Source: Argentina anserina
Taxonomy: Eukaryota > Streptophyta > Magnoliopsida > Rosales > Rosaceae
DNA: 64,000 bases
Assembly (NCBI RefSeq): GCF_933775445.1
Contig: NC_065877.1
Span: 16,554,001 to 16,618,000, forward strand
Reading direction: 5' to 3'
Notes under the pieces: generated by a model
The model's database searches: none
What the model was told of the DNA's origin: nothing
The model's input: the letters and a program-made list of their open reading frames with translations, nothing else
Made by a program: the position numbers and the translations under genes
In this document: one piece after another, positions 1 to 10,975 of the stretch
Numbering within the stretch: position 1 is the first letter of the stretch
Layout of the letters: each line of letters starts with the position of its first letter

Positions 1-2
1 AA

Positions 3-774
3 AATAGGTGGTTGCAAGAGAAGCATATGAAAACCTTCATTAAATGGTTCCAAGAGCGAGTAAAGACTAATTCTTAGTTGTTTTAGTTTTAATTATAATG
101 TGTTTTGAATATTTACTGATGATTTTTTTAATCACAACTTGAAGATTGCGTATGAGCTTACACGTGAGAATCATGGCATATCAGACACCTTAAGATGGTT
201 GGCTGACATGCCAAACAAAGATGTACTAAAATATCAAGCATATAAAGTTAATGGGGTTCAGTTTTACACTAAGACACGTGATGATGTGCGATCTGTTCAG
301 AACAGTGGAGCGGTTATTTGCAAAAACTATGCTTGTTGCTGGAGCAAGAGATAATAACCCTTGTGTTTCAGACATGTAATTCAGGAAATTTGGGTTCTTG
401 ACTATACCAAGTGTACAGTTCCTATTTTCAAGTGCAATTGAGTTGCAGATAGTGGCCTTAAAGTGGATGAATTAGGTTTTACTCTAGTTAATCTAAGTAA
501 GGTTGGTCATCAACGTGATCAGTTTATGGTCGCTACACATGCCAAACAAGTATTCTATGTGGAAGATCCTTTAGATTCCAGGTGGTTTGTTGTAGTATTA
601 ACTCCGGACCGAGATTATAATAGATCTGATGAGGAGTTGGAAGAAGATTTGGATGATCATCACCCATTTTCAAAAGGTTTACCAAATAATGAAAATTTGG
701 AAGACTTAGTCGACGATATTGGTACAAAATTCATGAGAACCGACTGTGATGATCCATGGGTTGATGAATTTTGA
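3..774 (+). pseudogene. TNP2-like CACTA transposase, C-terminal fragment (DUF4218/DUF4216)
   Basis: Three coding blocks resemble the C-terminal part of plant CACTA transposases. The first (3-75) ends a DUF4218-like block (WLQEKHMKTFIKWF). The second (about 139-354) contains the family-typical VNGVQFYTKTRDDVRSVQNSG. The third (about 370-774) is a DUF4216-like domain with VFYVEDPLDSRWFVVV and an acidic tail. A frameshift near 315 is visible because the next family-like stretch continues in another frame, and an in-frame TGA near 440 interrupts the start of the third block. In intact elements this protein binds the ends and cuts the DNA. This copy is broken and lacks its N-terminal catalytic part, which lies outside the window. 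Confidence 0.75.
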
Positions 775-1174
775 ACATCAATTATGTTTATAACATGTCA
801 CTTGTTATGTACTTATCCTTACTGTGTTGCAATAGTATATAAACGTTATGGTTTTTGGCTTGTCATTTGTTTTATATAATTTTTTCATACTCTTCTTTAA
901 CTACTAATTATAAACCATTATGACTTGTCATTTGTTCTTGTACTTTTCTTTCTTTGATATAGCCACTTTATTAATCTACTGTGTTAATGACTTGTTATTT
1001 GTTCTTCTACTTAATTTATTTCTACTTTTCTTACTACTTTGTTGTAGCTACTTGATCTAAATTTTGTCTTACGTACTTTGTTCTAGCTACCTAGTTTGTT
1101 ATAGTCTATTTTTTAAAATTATCTAACTTGAAGGTTCTTGCAGATTTGATTGTCTAACTAGAAATTTCCTAAGT
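775..1174. other. AT-rich spacer between the two CACTA genes
   Basis: No coding signal. It contains several copies of a degenerate 'acttgt(c/t)atttgtt' string (near 795, 862, 927, 990), so it is a weak low-complexity repeat inside the CACTA element. Confidence 0.5.
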
Positions 1175-3070
1175 ATGAGTTCATCAAAGCAAAGACCATA
1201 TGCAACTCAACTTAAGAAGAAAGTTGTCATTTCCAACCTAAAGCGGAAGCTGACTGTGACTAAATCTAAAAGGACACCTGCTACTTCTCCTAAAGCACCT
1301 ATTTCTACTCATGGAAATGAACATGTTGTTGCTAATGACTCAATGAGAACAAGTGATAGCTCAGTCACTGAAAAGAAGGGTAAGCGTGGCATCAACACAA
1401 TGCATCGAATTGTGAGGCGAAAATTTTTGGTCGTTAGGAAGACTGTGGAGTTCAATGACAAAGGACAACCCCATGGAAAGGTTGCAAAAGAGATGCAATC
1501 TTATATAGGGGTGTTAGCGCGCACCAAGATTCCAATTACTATTCCGTCATGGAAGAAAGTGGATCCTGAGTCAAAAAATAAGCTTTGGGAATCAGTTGAG
1601 GTTTGACAATGTGCTTTTGTTTGAGATATATATTTTTAATGTAATTAAACATATTTATTTTTTAGCATACTCACCTCTGATGCATTGTAATGCAGTTGGC
1701 ATTTGTGCTTGGTCCAGAAAGCAAAAAAATGGTGTTATCATCTGCATCATGTAAGTGGAGGGAATTCGAGTCTAGATTGACGAGTCAATTTATTCTTCCC
1801 TTCAAAGAAGACAGGTTACTATTATTCTCACCCCCTGCGGAGTACAACTTCATTGAGTTGGCAGACTGGAAAACATTTGTATCTTCTAGGGTATCAAAGG
1901 ATTGGGAGGTAAGTTAATTGTTTCTACAATGTCAATGAAGATATAGATCTATATAAATAATGATGAACATTAGTTGCATATTTAATGTATGTCTTGTAGA
2001 TTTGACATAATGAGCAAAGTGAGAGACGGGCATTGTGTGAGTATCCTCATCGTATGTCACGATTAGGATATGCTGGTTTGGAAGATAAATTGGTCAGTAT
2101 TTATCTATTTATTTTTTACAAAAAATTGGTTGGTACTTAGTATAGTTTAGCAAATTGAGATTATCACAATTATTTTCATTGTAAATTAAAGTTATTGAAC
2201 TATCCTCTTTTCTTTTAAGTTGGAAACAATGGATCCTAAGGATATCGATCATGCTACATTGTGAAAGAAACCGCGTGAGGATAGATCTGGAAACATCCCT
2301 AATGAAAAGACAAAACAATTGGGAGACAAAATTGTAAGTTAAGCACATACTACTTTTACTTTGCAGATTTCCAGATGTAATAGTAGTATATGTACAATTT
2401 CAGTCACTATATTTTCATATGAACTTCAAATTAATGGGCTATGTGATATCAGATTGTGTTATATCCTCAAATAGTAAACTTACCAGGTTGTGAGAAAAAT
2501 GAATAAAAATAGTATTGAACATGATGATAAACATGTTAAATTTACCCTTGAGTTGCTATAATATGTGTTCCTTCATTTCTCACTAACATGTTATATTTGG
2601 AAATGTGCTTTTGTGCTACTGATTGGTTTTTGCTGTTAAGGATGAATTAAAGAAACAAGTTAGTGATGGAATATTGGAAGTAGAAGGTAGTAATGATGTG
2701 TTGACTATGGCATTGGAAACATCTGAGCATGGCGGCAGAGTTAGAGGAGTAGGAGGTTACGTAACCCAACTGTTTATTTCAACCTACCTAGATGCCGAAG
2801 AATGAATGTTAATGAGGTTGTTAGACATAGTGTCCAAAAGATGCTTGATGAGGAGAGAGGGGAAAGAGAGAAGGTTATGGCAGACCTAAACAAATTTTGG
2901 GCTGACATGTTTGCAGAATTGGAGGCAAGCCTAAAACCAAACTCCCAACCAAATGGTTCTATCCTTCCCCAAGTTCAGCATGATCCCCAAAATTTTGGGA
3001 TTGCGTCTGAGAGGGGTGGATGTTCATCTCTAAAGGGGAACAACATAGAAGATTATGACGAGCAGTTTTT
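1175..3070 (+). pseudogene. CACTA second gene, Transposase_24-like part with coiled coil
   Basis: A basic N-terminus beginning MSSSKQRPYATQLKKK (1,175) leads into blocks typical of the second gene of plant CACTA elements: RGINTMHRIVRRKFLVV and GVLARTKIPI (to 1,606), then KKMVLSSASCKWREFESRL and PPAEYNFIELADWKTFVSSR (1,690-1,917), then an exon near 2,005-2,095 reading ERRALCEYPHRMSRLGYAGL, one at 2,220-2,335 (KPREDRSGNIPNEKTKQLGD) and one at 2,638-2,805 (ELKKQVSDGILEVEGSNDVL). A charged, coiled-coil-prone segment follows at 2,802-3,083. Gaps between blocks look like introns, but stops (for example near 2,263, where a Trp is expected) show decay. The family probably contributes to transposition; its biochemical role here is unknown. 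Confidence 0.7.
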
Positions 3071-3207
3071 TTGGTGTTCATGAGGATGGCAATGGAGAAG
3101 AAAGCCAAAACTCAAAAGTATATGTTGACTACTCCAAATAGTTAAAACTCAGTAGGTATCACGACTTGGTATAACCTGACATTTACTAATATGATGTTTG
3201 TTTTCTC

Positions 3208-4543
3208 TTGAAGGGAAAACTATGCAAGTTAGTTGTCGACTTGGTTCATAATATAGTAGCGCGTGGTACTTTTCTAGAAATTGATGCAACCAACCCAACC
3301 ATTCATGGTGTTCCTTTAGAAATCAAGTTACATGTTTTTCCCTTCATCTTTTATTTTGTAGTATGTTTATGGAGACCATTCTTTCTGAATTTGAAATATC
3401 ATAGGTACTTATACGATGTGGTTGAAGCGCTAGAAATGATGGGCACTATTACTTTTGTGGATCATGCTGTAATGTCTGCTCCATGGTGAGGGACAAGTTT
3501 TGTAAGATCTCGTAACTTATCAGACCGATTCAAAGAAGCACAAAATTATAAAATGTTCTTTATACCTTACAACTCCGGGTAAGAAAAAGAGAAGTTTGAT
3601 TTATTTATTCACAATACTAATCACTAGTTAGATATGAAATTTATTACCACAAAACTTTTGTTCCAGTCAAGGAGACAATCTATTTTGCTGATTCATTTTA
3701 TCATAGTATAATTGATTATGAATAGAAACATGTTGTGAACGAGTAAGTTATTTCTTGTTTGACATTGAAATTTTGAGATACAGTTTTTTTATTTTTCCCT
3801 TGGCATTTCTGTTAGTTTATTGAAGATTATGTGTAGTTCATATTTGTTATTTTCTTTTGAAGTGCCATTAGTGTATTCAACCGACAAATAAATAGGCAAG
3901 GACGTAAAACTCCAAACTGGAAAATTCTGAAGGTATATCTAATTTGTAATATGCATCAACCTTCTTATTAAATGATAATTATATAGTTTGATTTTGGGGT
4001 ATTACTAGATTATTGTTGCACATGTTGTAGGGTGCTCCAAAATAACCTACTAACAAAGAATGTGGCTATTATGTGATGCGCTTTATGAGGGACCTGATCT
4101 TTGATGATATGCAAGCTAAACTTGCAGAGGTATATACACACACAATATGTGGTTGTCAGATTTTTGTTGGCATGGTTATTTAGTAGCTTCAATTGGCATG
4201 AATTAGCTATTCAGCTTGATGAATGTTCTTTTGAAATTTTTATTAGATTAGTCATTGAGTATTTGATTCATATGCAATGGTCTCTTATCAGTGGTAGCTA
4301 AGCCTTATGCAAAATTTGTAGGAATACAACTGAACTAGTCTTTTCATTCACAAATGAACATGAGTATACCTTTTTGATTTAGCAGATTGATGGCTACTAC
4401 AATTTAGGCTTTAATATTTATTGAAGTTTTTTTTTCTTGTTTTTTCTTAGTGGGAAGAAAATGTGGAGACCACATATGTTCAAGAAGAAATTGATGAAGT
4501 CCGTGATGAGTGGGCAGAGTTTGTAAGCGACAAGTATCTATAG
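3208..4543 (+). pseudogene. Ulp1-like C48 peptidase domain of the CACTA second gene
   Basis: Fragments match the Ulp1-type cysteine protease domain often fused at the 3' end of plant CACTA genes. Visible pieces are CKLVVDLVHNIVARGT (3,220-3,270), LSDRFKEAQ...FIPYNSG (3,515-3,580), a Trp-containing block near 3,920 (PNWKILK), the catalytic-Cys block ECGYYVMRFMRDLI (4,060-4,105) and EEIDEVRDEWAEFV (4,485-4,523). The Cys is kept, but the catalytic His region is not recognisable, and an in-frame stop sits just before the Cys block. Introns and decay are mixed. Intact Ulp1-type enzymes remove SUMO-like tags; this copy should be inactive. Confidence 0.65.
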
Positions 4544-4879
4544 ACTTTTCAAATACATATCGATCTCTATGCTTGACATGCGTACTGAAACTTATTTCAT
4601 TTGTTGCAATAGTTAATTACATTTTTCTTTACTTGGGAGCTAGATACTTTTATGACAGCTAGCTAGAATGTTATAAGTTTTTCTGACAATTGTGATGTTT
4701 ACCAGAAAATTTCAACTGTGAAGTGATTCTTTGAAGTATGTGGTTGATATATATATATATATTTTGTAATTTTAATTTAATTTTTAGAATTAATGCTGTA
4801 GTAGATCCTAGTTGAATAAATTGGTTGTCTCTCTGTATAGTAGACAACGGATTTATTCTAGACATCATTGTAATTTACT

Positions 4880-5346
4880 ATTTAAATTGTTACCAACAAC
4901 AACGTTATCAGTTAAAAATGATGTAATAGCTTCTCAAAGCTAACGTTTCTTATGAGAAATTGTTGTATAATGTTGTTCTCAACATTTTTAAACTAAAAAC
5001 CAATGTCTAAAGTCCATAAAATCAATAGTATTTTGGTTGGAACCATTGCGTATGAAATTTCTCTAAGATTGCAAGTAATGCATATGATATATTACCACAT
5101 CGATTAACAAGTAAAAACCGTTATTGTTTAAGTACATACACAATGATGGTGTTTCTCATAACGGTATGTGCTATGTCTAACTACAACAATTTATAAGTAA
5201 AATCCGTTGTAATTGTTCATGCTTAACATCAGATTAAACCCGTTGTGGAGTGACATGTAAAAACACAACACTCACCTAGATAACGGAAAATTAATTTTTC
5301 ATACAACGGTGCGAGATCGTTATCTATTTAGGAATTTGTACTAGTG
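4880..5346 (+). repeat. CACTA 3' subterminal repeats and terminal end
   Basis: Short copies of AACGG or its complement CCGTT, often as ACAACGG/CCGTTGT or ATAACGG/CCGTTAT, recur near 4,902, 5,116, 5,160, 5,203, 5,237, 5,282, 5,303 and 5,320 in both orientations. They end at ACTAGTG (5,340-5,346). Transposase-binding subterminal repeats of this kind are characteristic of CACTA elements. Confidence 0.6.
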
Positions 5347-5384
5347 TATGAATACTAGATTTTGAATAATAAGATTTACAATGA

Positions 5385-6761
5385 CATTTTTTTTAGGGAA
5401 ATGGAATCTACTTCAATGGAAAAGTCGTCCATAACGGCCGAAGCTTTACAACCGGTAGTCATACAGGAGAACAAACTCTAATACAAATCATAAGTTTGGT
5501 CAAGCGGGAGAATAAACTCATATTCTAGCCTACACTAGACTAGTAACTATGCTCAATAGCAAGCAAACATAAATTAACCCGTTAGTATATCCGCCAAGGA
5601 CCTCAATTGGTGTACATCAATACTAGTCATTGAGTTAACTCATGCGCTAACTAAAGAGCAAATGAACAGGACCGAGACCCGCTACACTACTACACGCACA
5701 AAAGAGAGTAATTGAAGAAAAAAAGAAAAAGATATAAAAGCATATGACTAAGCCCAGGCCCAGCAATCTATGACCACGAGTTGCATGTCGCCCAAGACGC
5801 TGCCATCAGAGGAACCACACTCCTTGCACCGGTCAACTCCCCACTGTCGTCAGTTACCCCTGCGCCAAAAACTAGCAGCAACCATCATCGTTGTCCGTCG
5901 AATTCATCAGCCACCATGAGGATCTTGCAAGAATCATTGCAGATCGAACAACGGAGAACCACCCCAAATGAAAAAAAAAACCAATTAAGAATGGATCGTT
6001 GCCTTGGTCTCCCCATCGCAATGCCACCTCTCTTCACCATCCCTCCCCAAACAACTCAGATCATTAGTGGCGAACCTAGGATCCGAATGGAGGGTGGACT
6101 TGAATTTTGGCCCAAGGCCAAATTTTTTTTCAATTATAGTTTTACAACCATATTGAGTATATGAACTTCAAATAAACAGGAATGAGTCCTTAAATATAAA
6201 AATTGAAGGATATTTGAACATCAAAGACAATTAGAAAACCCAACAAAATTTTATTTGTAATTTCAGATTCAATATAGGGGAATTCTTAAGTTTTTTATAT
6301 GATTTAAGAAAAAGAAAACTATATATTAATAGAAATAGTGGAAAGGAATTAGAACAACAAAAGTATAGCAGATTAGCAATACATTAAGTATGCGTATATT
6401 TTATATTTTGAAGTCCAATGGCTGGTTTTTTTTTACCACCACAAATCTGGGTGGACTTGAGTCCACTCTCTCATGTACTTAGGTCCGTCCCTGCAGATCA
6501 CCGCTCGTGTCTGACAAGAAGGCAACCAAACCCATAGCTACACCCCGGGACCGCCCCTTGAAAAAAAACCTCCAAACAATCGTGCCCCTACATCGGCCTA
6601 GCAGGATAGATCACTGCCCAGCCACCATCGCTTCCTGTCCGACGACAACGTCGGAAGACGTGCCATCAGACGGAATAAGAAAACCAAGATTTGAGGGTTT
6701 ACGTTTTTGCTCCGAGTAACCCGGTTGGAAAAAAGTGAGGGTATTAGTTTACCAGTGAATT
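5385..6761 (-). mobile_element. LINE-type non-LTR insertion, minus strand, internally deleted
   Basis: Read on the minus strand, the block starts near 6,761, has a GC-richer leader (about 6,500-6,720 and 5,780-6,060) and ends in an A-rich tail seen as eight T at 5,387-5,394. Near-identical 12-bp flanks GATTTACAAtGA (5,373-5,384) and GATTTACAAcGA (6,762-6,773) look like a target-site duplication of variable-length type, as LINEs produce. No reverse transcriptase survives, so it is a deletion derivative or a SINE-like copy. It is split by another insertion at 6,064-6,492. The tail and duplication are direct observations; the LINE class is inference. Confidence 0.5.
6064..6492. mobile_element. 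hAT-like MITE nested in the LINE-type insertion
   Basis: This AT-rich, non-coding block of about 430 bp has imperfect inverted ends: left AGTGGCGAACCTAGG and right, read in complement, AGGGACGGACCTAAG (11 of 15 positions agree). CAGATCA occurs on both sides (6,057-6,063 and 6,494-6,500), fitting a 7-8 bp target copy of a hAT-type element. The sequence on either side resumes the same GC-rich style. Exact ends are uncertain by a few bases. Confidence 0.5.
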
Positions 6762-6922
6762 GATTTACAACGAATTATCAAGGATTCAATATCATGAATA
6801 TCTCCTAAACATAAAAGAAGATATAATCGTGATAGATACAAATAAGAAAGGTTAGAGTAACTGATTTAGAACAGTGAAACCTAACTACGCTTTTCCATTG
6901 ACAAATGCTTTAGCCTTCTCTG

Positions 6923-7720
6923 ATGTCAGACGTTCTCTCTACTCGGCTGCGGCCCCAACTGGTTTTCTCTGGTAACGGACCCACCTCCGAGTCTCTTGAA
7001 TTTCGATGCCGTTATCGTCGAGATTCTTTCATGGCTACCGGCCAAGTCTTAACTCTTCAGAGAAAACATGGCGTGCCACTACAAAAAATATCAACAAAAA
7101 CACATATCATATGTGGCCTTTGATCATGTGGCATTTCCCTAAAACCAACAAAACCCTCCATAAATGTGGCCTCATTTGGTATGGCTGTTTGGTAAACGAT
7201 GCTCTACATTGAGTACTAAATCGACGCGATGAGGATGATAGGGTGATTGCTTCCAAGTTAGTGTCATTTGATTCCGATGAGAAATTTCATGTGACTGCTT
7301 CACCATTATCTTCTGATCCTATAGACAGATGTACTTCGGTTGCAAGAGCAGGAATCCTATAGAAATTGTTTAGCCTTATATTATGGACACTCAACCAGTT
7401 CTGGACTTCTGGGTTATTCTGTGGATGATGGAGGAATACGGAGTCGAGAAATCCTGGATTGAAGTTATCAGAATTCCGAAAGAGGAATATGTATGGACCT
7501 GGACATCATGATCGGCTCGTGAAGCCTTTATTCATTTCTAGTGATGGTGCAACTTTGATCAAAGTGAGGGATAAATTGGCTGATCGATGGTTTTAGCAGC
7601 TTCTTGACATTATATAATCCGAAGGATAATGTATGGAGGAATGCAACTTTATGTCTGAAGCAATAACTTCTGTTGAAACTTTAGTTTCCCCATTAACAGG
7701 CACCGGCATGTGAATCAAAC
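6923..7720 (+). pseudogene. F-box protein (F-box/FBA type) pseudogene
   Basis: An F-box core is readable at about 6,990-7,060 in the frame giving VIVEILSWLPAKSL. Later pieces resemble the F-box-associated domain: SWIEVIRIPKE (7,450-7,490), then in other frames PGHHDRLVKPLFISSDGATL (7,500-7,560) and NATLCLKAITSVETL-like residues (7,640-7,685). Stops and several frameshifts separate these pieces. The reading breaks at 7,077 just after the F-box, where about 100 bp of unrelated sequence beginning CACTACAAAAAATATC appears. Intact members recruit targets to SCF ubiquitin ligases. This copy cannot encode the whole protein. Confidence 0.6.
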
Positions 7721-9112
7721 ATTAAGAGATGCTGAAGAGGTACTTGGGATGACACCGAGGGATTTTTTTTTAAAAAAATTTATATAATACCTAGTTACCT
7801 ACCCTAGCAAAACTAGTTGGTAAGATGATTAGGAATTTCAATTGGCTTCGATATTGTACACTGTTTTATGCTTGTGAGCATAACAAGAATGCAACTAAAG
7901 ATTACCTACTTAAACCAATTATATCGGGTAAAATAAGAATTGCTTAACATATGGCAATACGATTAAGTTGAACTTTATACTAAGAATTGAACTAGTTTTT
8001 TCGATTAGAAGAAAGAATTGAACTAGTTACTAGTGAACATTGGGTAATTCTCAAAGTCACAACCCACAACCAACCAGAAAGAATCATCTTCTACTGGATA
8101 GATTAGGGACTTTAATCATGCATCTCTTTCTGTAATATATTTTCATCTCTAGTCGGTAACTTTAATTTGTATACGTGTCTAAACAAATTTGTGGGAAGAA
8201 ACTCTTCTTCCAGAGATTCTTGTTGGCGATTGGTGGCCGCGCTGCTAATCAACAACCACCACGGGCTCTCCCATTAACTTAAGGTTAGTTGGCAAAGTTG
8301 CAAGTTTTGTTTCTGGCAACCTTGACCCCTAGTCTTGAATCAGTGGCTTGTTTTCTTTGCATGCAAGAGAAGAGCTTACCACACCCACCATTAACATCTA
8401 GCCCCCTTCACTCCTTCCGTCTTCAGATATGACTATTGACAAAAAATGTCTTCCACAAATAGACCCTGTTCTTTTGAATCTGTTTAGTTGACAACCAAAT
8501 TGCCACATTGACAAACAACTCCGGCACCAATGCCTTTCAGCTGGCCTTCCCATCGGGTACCTCCCTCTACTCTTGGTTTGGCCCATCTCCAAGAGAGGAG
8601 AATCAGAGCTCCGAAGCTTTCAACTTTCTCCAACAATTAGTCATAAAAGAGGTATTGACAATCATCTACTGGGCGACATCATATAGTTGAGTTTCAATTT
8701 TAAGTTCTAAGGGATTCGGGTGTTTGGGGAGATTCAGCCCCGCCAAGGCATTTGTTTCCAGTTCATCTTTGGCCCCATTTTAATCAGTGTTACATCAACA
8801 ACTGCCCTTTTGAAATTGTTTCAGAGTCCTGCGGTGGTGAACAGCAGGTAACCAAGGCAAACTTCAACTGATCTCCACTATATGTTGTTATTGGGTGCAT
8901 GAAGCTTGCGTGCCCGATTTAACTGCAGTGCATACCCGAATTTTAGTACTTCATGTATATTGTAGATCCCTATATGGATACATACTGACAACCCTGAATG
9001 GGCAAAGAACACTAGTGAATTGCATTTCCTATTCTATAGATAGGGGTCTGGAGAAACAGTTAAATAAGGAAATTAATGGTGCACAAATAAAACTTTCTAC
9101 TGTAAAGATCAC
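7721..9112. other. Intergenic region with no recognised gene
   Basis: No open frame shows family resemblance. The minus-strand MsrA 3' UTR must fall in the right-hand part, just below 9,113. Short frames at 8,398-8,592 (minus) and 8,508-8,690 (plus) overlap each other and lack support. Confidence 0.5.
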
Positions 9113-10975
9113 CTAGAAAGTACTCAAAATTGGCCATCCTTTTTTAATAATGTCGTTGATTCTTATATCAATCTTCGTCTGGATATTGGGAGGGCATAGC
9201 TCTGCTGCATAGCTATTCAGTTTTGCTGCCAAATGCGACCTCTCTAGTTCCTCTTCAGGCAGGTTTCCCATTAGTTGAAGAAGGAAGGGCCTACGCTTCA
9301 GCTCAAACTTCTGCATGTTAAAAATGATAGGAGGTAGGTCTGTCATTCAGCAATTTGGGATTACAAAGTGGAGGTAGGTCTGACTTGTTTTGTACAACTA
9401 AGCTCCCAATTTCTCAAAAAAAAAAGTCTGGACTTGTAAAAGAAACAACTAAGCTCCCAGTTTCCAAATAACGCAAAGAATCCATTTCCAGATACTAGAC
9501 TACTTGTTTCCAGCAGAAAACATACAAGACTGATTTTAATTTGGCACATCTATTTCTCTTAGTGACATAGCAGCACCTTGAAGAATGGAAGTTGAATATG
9601 AAAGTCCACATGCCATACATACCATGCTATTATCTGTCTTTTAATTTCTTTTTAGATCCCAAGCATGATCTAATACGCCAGGAGAAAAAACAAAAGTACA
9701 CCCTGCCAGACCCAATAATTTGACACATCTATTCTCTTAGTGAACCTTTGGAAATTGAGAATTTTAGTTCACCTTTGGAACCTACATCAAACCACCTCCC
9801 CCCAACCCCCAAAAAAAAAACCACACACAAAAAGAAAAGCGAGCTGATGATACAAGCAATGTTTAGAGTAAACAATGTGACAAAAAATTCCCTAGAGATG
9901 GAGCAGAAAATCATAGGATCTTGATCGTACCTGATGTTCAGGCTCAGCAGGATAAAATGGTCCAAGTGGTTGGATTTGAGTAGTGACAATGCTGCTCTTT
10001 GACTTAGTTTGCTCACGCTCTTTGCTTATAGAAGCCAATCTAGATTCTTCAGTTCCATTTGTAAAAATGATAGATCTGGTTACATAACTAGAGGCCATGA
10101 GTTGGCTATGCAGTGATGAATATGTTATGTGTTGTCAATCGAACTTTTACCTGTAATGGTTACCTACATCAGGACCTTGCCCAAACACTTGTCTATAATC
10201 ATGACTAGACCAGAAAACCTCTAAAAGTTGCCTGTAGCTGATTAGCCTATCATCATATACCACCTGCAAATCATATACAGAACATAGTAAAAAACCCAAT
10301 TACAATAGTCACCGATACACTCAAACATATATAGGTAGCAATTTTATAAAAAACTAGGAATGTACACATAAATCACATGAAATGAAAAGCAAGTGAAAAT
10401 TTATACACGCACAATTAATCTGTAGCCCCATACTTTGATCATATTGAAAAAGAGAACGATACGAATAAAATATATCAGATTTTGCACAAGATCAAATAAA
10501 TGATGCTATTTGGTGGAAATCTTAGAACTATCCAGATGCAATTTCCCATTTAGAACACAATGTTGAGATATGGATTCTATTTACTTCCGGCTTAGATGCA
10601 TAGGTGAATGTAGAAAATTGGAAAACAAAATCAATCAATCAAATAAAAAAGTGAGACCACCTGCAATGATTCGGCGTGATCCCCAGGACTTCTGTACTCG
10701 GGATTGGTTTTGGATCCACCAGCATAACCAACAGTGGTCTGAAGAACCCCATTCAAGCACCCAAACACGGCCTCAGACCTCCAAAAGCTACCCAGAGCAA
10801 AAACTGCTGATTTCAAAGACGGGCTGGTAGCTGGGTGGCTCCCCCCTAGCCTTGTAGTTTCAGTGATCTGATCCGGGATACGGATGCACACGCCTTTCTC
10901 AGCCACTAAAATGGTCATAACCACCAGCGTTGTTAATACACGACGAAGGGAAATGTTGCAGCAAATAATAGCCAT
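9113..10975 (-). CDS. MSRA5: Peptide methionine sulfoxide reductase A, MSRA5-like, secretory
   Basis: Four exons read on the minus strand: 10,975-10,661, 10,263-10,151, 10,075-9,931 and 9,310-9,113, all with GT-AG junctions and consistent phases, giving 256 aa. The family reduces methionine-S-sulfoxide in proteins. The first about 27 residues have a hydrophobic core (LTTLVVMTILVA), fitting a signal peptide or anchor and the MSRA5 secretory branch. The MsrA domain follows from about residue 56: FALGSFWRSEAVFG, VGYAGGSKTNPEYR, GDHAES, QLLEVFWSSHD and GQGPDVGNHYRSIIF. Residue 63 is Ser where MsrA normally has the catalytic Cys (GCFW); I recall plant MSRA5 proteins sharing this change but could not check. 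The C-terminal CPPNIQ and the early CC pair supply other cysteines. No lesion is seen. Orthology to MSRA5 is by overall resemblance. Confidence 0.88.
9311..9930 (-). repeat. Imperfect repeats in intron 3 of the MsrA gene
   Basis: Intron 3 holds two short-range duplications. 'ggaggtaggtctg' occurs near 9,331 and 9,370, and 'acaactaagctccca' near 9,396 and 9,447. A longer pair, aatttggcacatctatt and aatttgacacatctatt, each followed by ctcttagtga, lies near 9,538 and 9,717. None has a coding sense. Confidence 0.55.

Larger units (their letters stand above)
1..5346 (+). mobile_element. CACTA (En/Spm) DNA transposon, 3' portion
   Basis: The remnants occur in the order usual for plant CACTA elements: the C-terminal part of a TNP2-type transposase (DUF4218/DUF4216 region), then a second gene with a Transposase_24-like domain, a coiled-coil-rich part and a Ulp1-like protease domain. 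The right end reads ...TTTGTACTAGTG, whose complement starts CACTAGTACAAA, the expected CACTA-type terminus, followed by a possible 3-bp target copy TAT. Many short copies of an AACGG/CCGTT motif crowd the last 450 bp, as expected of subterminal repeats. The 5' end lies outside the window. All coding parts carry stops or frameshifts, so the copy is not autonomous. Class assignment is firm; exact end is inference. Confidence 0.8.

Noticed and set aside
5781..6164. 127-codon plus-strand frame
   Set aside because: It crosses the boundary of the nested MITE and lies antisense in a LINE-type leader. No domain resemblance.
8398..8690. Overlapping frames on both strands
   Set aside because: Short, mutually overlapping and with no family resemblance or splice context.
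10570..10830. 86-codon plus-strand frame
   Set aside because: Antisense shadow of MsrA exon 1.
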